Positions 60,773-64,000 of a stretch of 64,000 nt of DNA are shown here, one piece after another (position 1 is the first letter of the stretch; every line of letters begins with the position of its first letter). The translations under genes were made by a program, and so were the position numbers. Source of the DNA: PFJX01 sp964393825 (GTDB lineage Bacteria; Pseudomonadota; Gammaproteobacteria; Burkholderiales; Thiobacillaceae); NCBI GenBank assembly GCA_964393825.1, contig CAYMUY010000011.1, forward strand, positions 1 to 64,000, read 5' to 3'. The notes under the pieces were generated by a model, which worked only from the letters and a program-made list of their open reading frames with translations, was not told where the DNA came from and did not search any database.

Positions 60773-61108
60773 TCAGATGCAGCCGGTCGGCTTCGGCAGA
60801 CCAGCGATCTTGCAGGCCTGCTTGGCGGGGCCATAGGGGAACAACTCGTACAGGTACTTGTTGTTGCCCTTGTCCGGACCCAGCTTCTTGGCAATGGCTT
60901 TGGTCAAAACACGAACGGCGGGGGCGATCTGGTACTCGTCGTAGTACTCGCGGAGAAAGTTGACCACTTCCCAATGGGAATCAGTCATTTCAACTTTTTC
61001 TTCCTGAGCCAGATAACCGGCGATGTCCTGGTTCCAATCGGCCAGATTGGTCAGATAGCCTTCCTCATCCACTTCGAAAGATTTGCCGGCAACTTCAACC
61101 ATAGGCAT
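60773..61108 (-). CDS. dsrC: DsrC, sulfur-carrier protein
   Basis: A 111-residue DsrC/TusE-family protein. Both functional cysteines are present on the flexible C-terminal arm: one in QACKIAGLPKPTGCI and the other penultimate, ten residues apart, the mark of true DsrC as opposed to TusE-like forms. It carries sulfur from DsrEFH to DsrAB and is recycled by DsrMK. It is 21 bp downstream of dsrH and is followed by strong hairpins. Confidence 0.97.
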   Translation of the reverse strand: MPMVEVAGKSFEVDEEGYLTNLADWNQDIAGYLAQEEKVEMTDSHWEVVNFLREYYDEYQIAPAVRVLTKAIAKKLGPDKGNNKYLYELFPYGPAKQACKIAGLPKPTGCI

Positions 61109-61129
61109 AGCGTTACTCCTTAAATGTAA

Positions 61130-61429
61130 TTACAACCAGGACTGGAGGTTGTCGTGTTCTGTAACCAGATCCACGAAACCACCGTAATCCACTACCGTGA
61201 CGCCTTCCAACACACGATCGGCCACGCCACGCGCTTGGAGGTCGGCATCCAGGGCATAGACCTTGACACCGGCCATCGCGCCCTGAATTTTCGTCTCTAC
61301 GCTGCTGCCCTTGGTGGCGCCATAGACACCATCCTCAATCAGCAGAACCGCAGAACCCTGCTTCGCCATGCGCAGGCAACTCTCCAGAGAATTGCGGTCG
61401 AACGGCGACTTGTTAACGATATGCAGCAT
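61130..61429 (-). CDS. dsrH: DsrH (TusB-like) sulfur-transfer subunit
   Basis: A 99-residue member of the DsrH/TusB family (MLHIVNKSPFDRNSLESCLR; VLLIEDGVYGA). It is the smallest subunit of the DsrE2F2H2 hexamer that relays sulfur to DsrC. The cysteine in SLESCLR corresponds to the conserved DsrH cysteine. The gene is 13 bp behind dsrF. Confidence 0.95.
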   Translation of the reverse strand: MLHIVNKSPFDRNSLESCLRMAKQGSAVLLIEDGVYGATKGSSVETKIQGAMAGVKVYALDADLQARGVADRVLEGVTVVDYGGFVDLVTEHDNLQSWL

Positions 61430-61442
61430 CTCGTTTCTCCCC

Positions 61443-61832
61443 TTAGAAGCTGATCACGACGTCTTGCTCGGCCATGAGATCAGCCATTTCCGCAGAGGAA
61501 ACGACCTGAACATCCACGAGCAGATCATCTTCGCTCAGCCCACGGGCTTCCATGGACTCGCGTTCGACGTAGAGCTTCTCGATGTCGTAACCCTCGAGGG
61601 CACGATACGTCGGCGAAAAGTTCTTCTGGCCCAGCGACTTGGTGTCCTGTCCTTTCTTCAGTTCGTAGACACCATCATCCACGAAGGCCAGGCTGACGTC
61701 CTGCTCGAAGGCGGCGGAAATCAACACCACCTCCAGACCTTCCAGGGCGTAGATCGTGCCGTAAGGAGCCTTGCGGTTCACGAACATGAACTTCTTGATG
61801 ACGCCTTCTTCATCCATCATTTCGTCGGTCAT
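61443..61832 (-). CDS. dsrF: DsrF (TusC-like) sulfur-transfer subunit
   Basis: A protein of about 129 residues with the DsrE-like fold (KKFMFVNRKAPYGTIYALEGLEVVLISAAF). No cysteine is present, in line with a structural role in DsrEFH. The ATG at 61832 (MTDEMMDEE) is 10 bp after the dsrE stop. The in-frame GTG at 61853 would overlap dsrE. Confidence 0.94.
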   Translation of the reverse strand: MTDEMMDEEGVIKKFMFVNRKAPYGTIYALEGLEVVLISAAFEQDVSLAFVDDGVYELKKGQDTKSLGQKNFSPTYRALEGYDIEKLYVERESMEARGLSEDDLLVDVQVVSSAEMADLMAEQDVVISF

Positions 61833-61842
61833 CGCTTTCTCC

Positions 61843-62235
61843 TCAATCACCAAAAGTCACGAGACGATCGCACTGGATGCCGGCTTCCACCAACTGACCC
61901 AGACCGGAAATACGGAAGCCCTCGGCGAGGTTGTCCGCATCCTTGCCCTGGCGCTTGGCTTCGTTTGCATCCATGATGCCGCGACGTTGTGCGGCGGCGA
62001 TACACACCACCAGATCAAGGTTGTGCTGCTTGGAGAGTTCAGTCCAGCGATTGACGATATTGCGGTCATCGCGCGGCGGCTCGGTCAGACGCGTCGCGTT
62101 GTTGACGCCGTCGTGATAGAAGAACACGCGATAAATCTCATGTCCCTTTTCGATAGCGGTCTTCACAAAGTTGTACGCGCTATCGGAGGCCTGATGGGTG
62201 TAAGGCCCTTCGCTAACTAACACACCGATCTTCAT
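61843..62235 (-). CDS. dsrE: DsrE (TusD-like) sulfurtransferase subunit
   Basis: A 130-residue DsrE/TusD-family protein starting MKIGVLVSEGPYTHQASDSAYNF. The catalytic persulfide-bearing cysteine lies in LVVCIAAAQRRG. It is the active subunit of DsrEFH, which takes sulfur from upstream carriers (TusA and rhodanese types, not encoded here) and gives it to DsrC. This trio is the usual marker of oxidative dsr loci. Confidence 0.96.
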   Translation of the reverse strand: MKIGVLVSEGPYTHQASDSAYNFVKTAIEKGHEIYRVFFYHDGVNNATRLTEPPRDDRNIVNRWTELSKQHNLDLVVCIAAAQRRGIMDANEAKRQGKDADNLAEGFRISGLGQLVEAGIQCDRLVTFGD

Positions 62236-62269
62236 TTAAATATCCCTATCTCCGAATATCCGAATCGTT

Positions 62270-62293
62270 CCGGCCCCGATGCCATGGGGCCGG
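62270..62293 (-). promoter_or_regulatory. Strong hairpin between dsrB and dsrE
   Basis: CCGGCCCC (62270-62277) pairs perfectly with GGGGCCGG (62286-62293) over an 8-base loop, about 20 bp past the dsrB stop. No T-run follows on the minus strand. It could protect a dsrAB message from 3' decay or partly terminate it. Confidence 0.7.
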
Positions 62294-62312
62294 GAGATTG
62301 CCCATTACGCCA

Positions 62313-63386
62313 TCAGAAGCGGATATGGGTGGATGCGTTCAGGGTGGTACGCGAACCACGCCAGTTGTCGATGTGATACTTGGTGAACGGCAGTCCGGTC
62401 TTCTCGAAGAAGGCAGGCCAACCAATGCGGTCGATCCAGTCGTTCATGCGCTCCCAAGGACGACCATCGGCCTTGTAGACGGCAAGGATCTTCTTGACGA
62501 TCTCGCTGACTTCGGGCCAGCGCGGCGGGTTGTTCGGGATACCGGCGGCCACCAGCTTGTGGAACGTCGGCTTGGAACGGGCGTTGGAGTTCTTGCCACC
62601 CACCCAGATCGCGAATTTGGAGTGCTCGGGGTCGTTGATCTGCATCGGCGGACACGGGGGGAAGCAGGCACCACAGCAGATGCACTTCTTCTCATCGACT
62701 TCCAGGGACGGCTTGCCGTTGACCAGGGCGGGACGGATGGCCGCGACCGGGCAGCGCGCCACGACAGAGGGACGCTCGCAGACGTTGGCCACCAGATCGT
62801 GATTGATCTTCGGCGGCTTGGTGTGCTGGATCACGATGGCGATGTCAGCCTGGCCGCCGCAGTTGATTTCGCAGCAGGAGGTGGACAGCTTGACGCGGTT
62901 GGGCATCTCGCACTTGATGAACTCGTCATACAACTCGTCCATCAGGGCCTTGACCGCGCCGGAAGCGTCGGTACCCGGGATGTCGCAATGCAACCAACCC
63001 TGGGTGTGGGCGATCATGGAAACAGAGTTCGCGGTGCCACCGACCGGGAAACCGCCATCGGTCAGGGCCTTGATCAGCGGCTCGACCTTGGTCTGGTCGG
63101 TGACCATGTATTCGATGTTGGAACGAGTGGTGAAACGCACATAGCCGTCAGCGTACTGGTCGGCGATGTCGGCCAGCTTGCGGATGGTGTAGTGATCCAT
63201 CTGACGCTGGGTGCCAGCCTTGACGGTCCAGATCTCGGCACCACCCTCGGCGCGGTGGTAGAGCACGCCCGGCTTGGGATGCGAGTGGAACACCCACTTG
63301 CCGTAGTTTTCCTTCATCACAGGATGCATGTAGGGCATCGGATCCGGTGCTCCGGATTCGATCGTCTCGTGAGTCCTTTCAGCCAT
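62313..63386 (-). CDS. dsrB: Reverse dissimilatory sulfite reductase beta subunit
   Basis: A protein of about 357 residues. Sirohaem and [4Fe-4S] ligands are in LSTSCCEINCGGQAD, and a ferredoxin-type insert (CICCGACFPPCPPM) binds a further cluster. With DsrA it forms the alpha2beta2 enzyme, which here should oxidise DsrC-bound sulfur to sulfite. The ATG at 63386 (MAERTHET) has GGAG six bases upstream; an in-frame TTG at 63398 is less likely. It is flanked by hairpins on both sides. Confidence 0.97.
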   Translation of the reverse strand: MAERTHETIESGAPDPMPYMHPVMKENYGKWVFHSHPKPGVLYHRAEGGAEIWTVKAGTQRQMDHYTIRKLADIADQYADGYVRFTTRSNIEYMVTDQTKVEPLIKALTDGGFPVGGTANSVSMIAHTQGWLHCDIPGTDASGAVKALMDELYDEFIKCEMPNRVKLSTSCCEINCGGQADIAIVIQHTKPPKINHDLVANVCERPSVVARCPVAAIRPALVNGKPSLEVDEKKCICCGACFPPCPPMQINDPEHSKFAIWVGGKNSNARSKPTFHKLVAAGIPNNPPRWPEVSEIVKKILAVYKADGRPWERMNDWIDRIGWPAFFEKTGLPFTKYHIDNWRGSRTTLNASTHIRF

Positions 63387-63429
63387 TGCTATCTCCAAAG
63401 GGTGAAATCGTTAATTTTGCCATTCGTAA

Positions 63430-63455
63430 CCGGAGTGGCTCGCAAGCCACCCCGG
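63430..63455 (-). promoter_or_regulatory. Strong hairpin between dsrA and dsrB
   Basis: An 11-bp stem with one wobble pair (63445-63455 with 63430-63440) is closed by a 4-base loop. It starts 14 bp beyond the dsrA stop and ends about 44 bp before the dsrB ATG. No T-run follows. It probably acts as an intercistronic stabiliser or processing site. Confidence 0.7.
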
Positions 63456-63468
63456 AGAGACCATTAAA

Positions 63469-64000
63469 TCAGGCGGCCGCCTGCTTTTGCTCGAACCACT
63501 TGGCGGCTTCCTCGTCCCAGCCGTCCATGCGGACATAAGGATTGGCGCGAGGCTGGCTGATCATGTTCGGATCGATTTCCAGGCCAATGCCTTCAAGGAA
63601 GTTGACCAGACCGATACGCTCGATCATCTCGCCGGTACGCTCGTGCTCCAGCGCGTTTTCCGCGAAGAAGTCGAGGATGGTGCGAGACAGGTCGTTCAGC
63701 TTTTCGAAGTCCTCGTCGGACTCGAGCTTCATGAACGGGATCACCACGGTACCCATGGTGGCGCCGATCTTCAGCACGCTCTTGCCGCCGACCAGAATGG
63801 TCACGCCCTTGTCCTTGCCGGGCAGCAGGGCGCCAGGCATGACGTTCAGGCAATGCATGCAGCGCACGCAGTTGTGGTTGTCGATTTCCAGGCAGTTGTC
63901 GTCGGACAGCACCACTTTGGTGACACCCTCGGCGACAGCGGCGCCGTCGTTCTTCTTCAGTTGAATCGCCTTGGTCGGGCAATGGTTGACTACCATGTTG
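63469..64000 (-). CDS. dsrA: Reverse dissimilatory sulfite reductase alpha subunit (C-terminal part)
   Basis: Only the C-terminal 176 or so residues are in the window; the gene continues beyond the right edge. Visible are a cysteine in VNHCPTKAIQ and a ferredoxin-type CVRCMHCLNVMPGAL (with DDNCLEIDNHNC before it), followed by the conserved GATMGTVVIPF stretch. The helical C-terminal tail ends in KQAAA. It pairs with dsrB directly downstream. The sirohaem ligands and promoter lie outside the window. Confidence 0.95.
   Translation of the reverse strand, partial: NMVVNHCPTKAIQLKKNDGAAVAEGVTKVVLSDDNCLEIDNHNCVRCMHCLNVMPGALLPGKDKGVTILVGGKSVLKIGATMGTVVIPFMKLESDEDFEKLNDLSRTILDFFAENALEHERTGEMIERIGLVNFLEGIGLEIDPNMISQPRANPYVRMDGWDEEAAKWFEQKQAAA

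Noticed and set aside
51000..64000. A reductive (sulfate-reducing) dsr system
   Set aside because: dsrE, dsrF, dsrH and dsrL are present and no dsrD is seen; this set marks the oxidative, reverse-acting pathway.

Overview
The window looks like a chromosomal segment of a high-GC, flagellated betaproteobacterium that oxidises sulfur and fixes CO2. Three loci point this way: a full reverse-type dsr (rDsr) locus with dsrEFH and dsrL, a phosphoribulokinase gene, and a beta/gammaproteobacterial set of envelope and ubiquinone genes (lptD-surA, amgK-murU, pepP-ubiH). Genus cannot be fixed from the sequence alone. No rRNA, tRNA, CRISPR array or transposase gene is visible. No gene-free stretch exceeds about 210 bp.

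Layout: (1) 1-2780: what looks like the 5' end of a group II intron runs off the left edge, abutting the terminator of an OmpA-type lipoprotein gene; then a TRAP transporter pair (dctM, dctQ). (2) 2821-4747: pmbA, divergent from yjgA/darP. (3) 4957-9009: an HDOD-histidine kinase fusion followed by a REC-PAS-GGDEF-EAL response regulator. (4) 9094-16575: a leftward flagellar locus, fleS-fleR-fliE-fliF-fliG-fliH-fliI, with a 137-bp imperfect palindrome between fliE and fliF and no fliJ after fliI. (5) 16590-26483: dsbC, two ubiquinone-type flavin hydroxylases separated by a short degenerate duplication, pepP, murU, amgK, and divergently lptD-surA. (6) 26631-29892: infA, a small membrane protein, a DUF1134 protein, phosphoribulokinase and an RsuA/RluF-type pseudouridine synthase.

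(7) 29909-44826 is a signalling island. An ANTAR response regulator and a 1261-residue REC/multi-PAS/HisKA_2 kinase point left. Pointing right are a 1134-residue globin-PAS-LOV-GGDEF-EAL protein and then a tightly packed run of HDOD protein, PAS kinase, membrane GAF/PAS kinase, single-domain receiver and an Hpt-REC-REC-GGDEF protein whose GGDEF motif is degenerate. Oxygen or redox, blue light and c-di-GMP are the likely currencies. (8) 44933-48602: a PolB-like exonuclease, 6-phosphogluconolactonase, a DUF4139 protein and a 2OG-Fe(II) oxygenase, with REP-like hairpins in the gaps.

(9) 48648-64000 (leftward) is the sulfur-oxidation locus: dsrA (C-terminal part only), B, E, F, H, C, M, K, L, J, O, P, then a strong terminator, then dsrN, dsrR, cysG and an Atm1-type ABC exporter. 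DsrEFH hand sulfur to DsrC, DsrAB oxidises it to sulfite using sirohaem (CysG supplies sirohaem, DsrN may amidate it), DsrL passes electrons to a nicotinamide, and DsrMKJOP links DsrC redox chemistry to the membrane. Strong GC-rich hairpins follow dsrA, dsrB and dsrC, which suggests that message dosage is set by RNA structure. The most notable unexplained items are the fliE-fliF palindrome, the group II intron junction, the combined globin/LOV c-di-GMP protein, the duplicated flavoprotein start between the ubi genes and the terminator/promoter arrangement ahead of dsrN.
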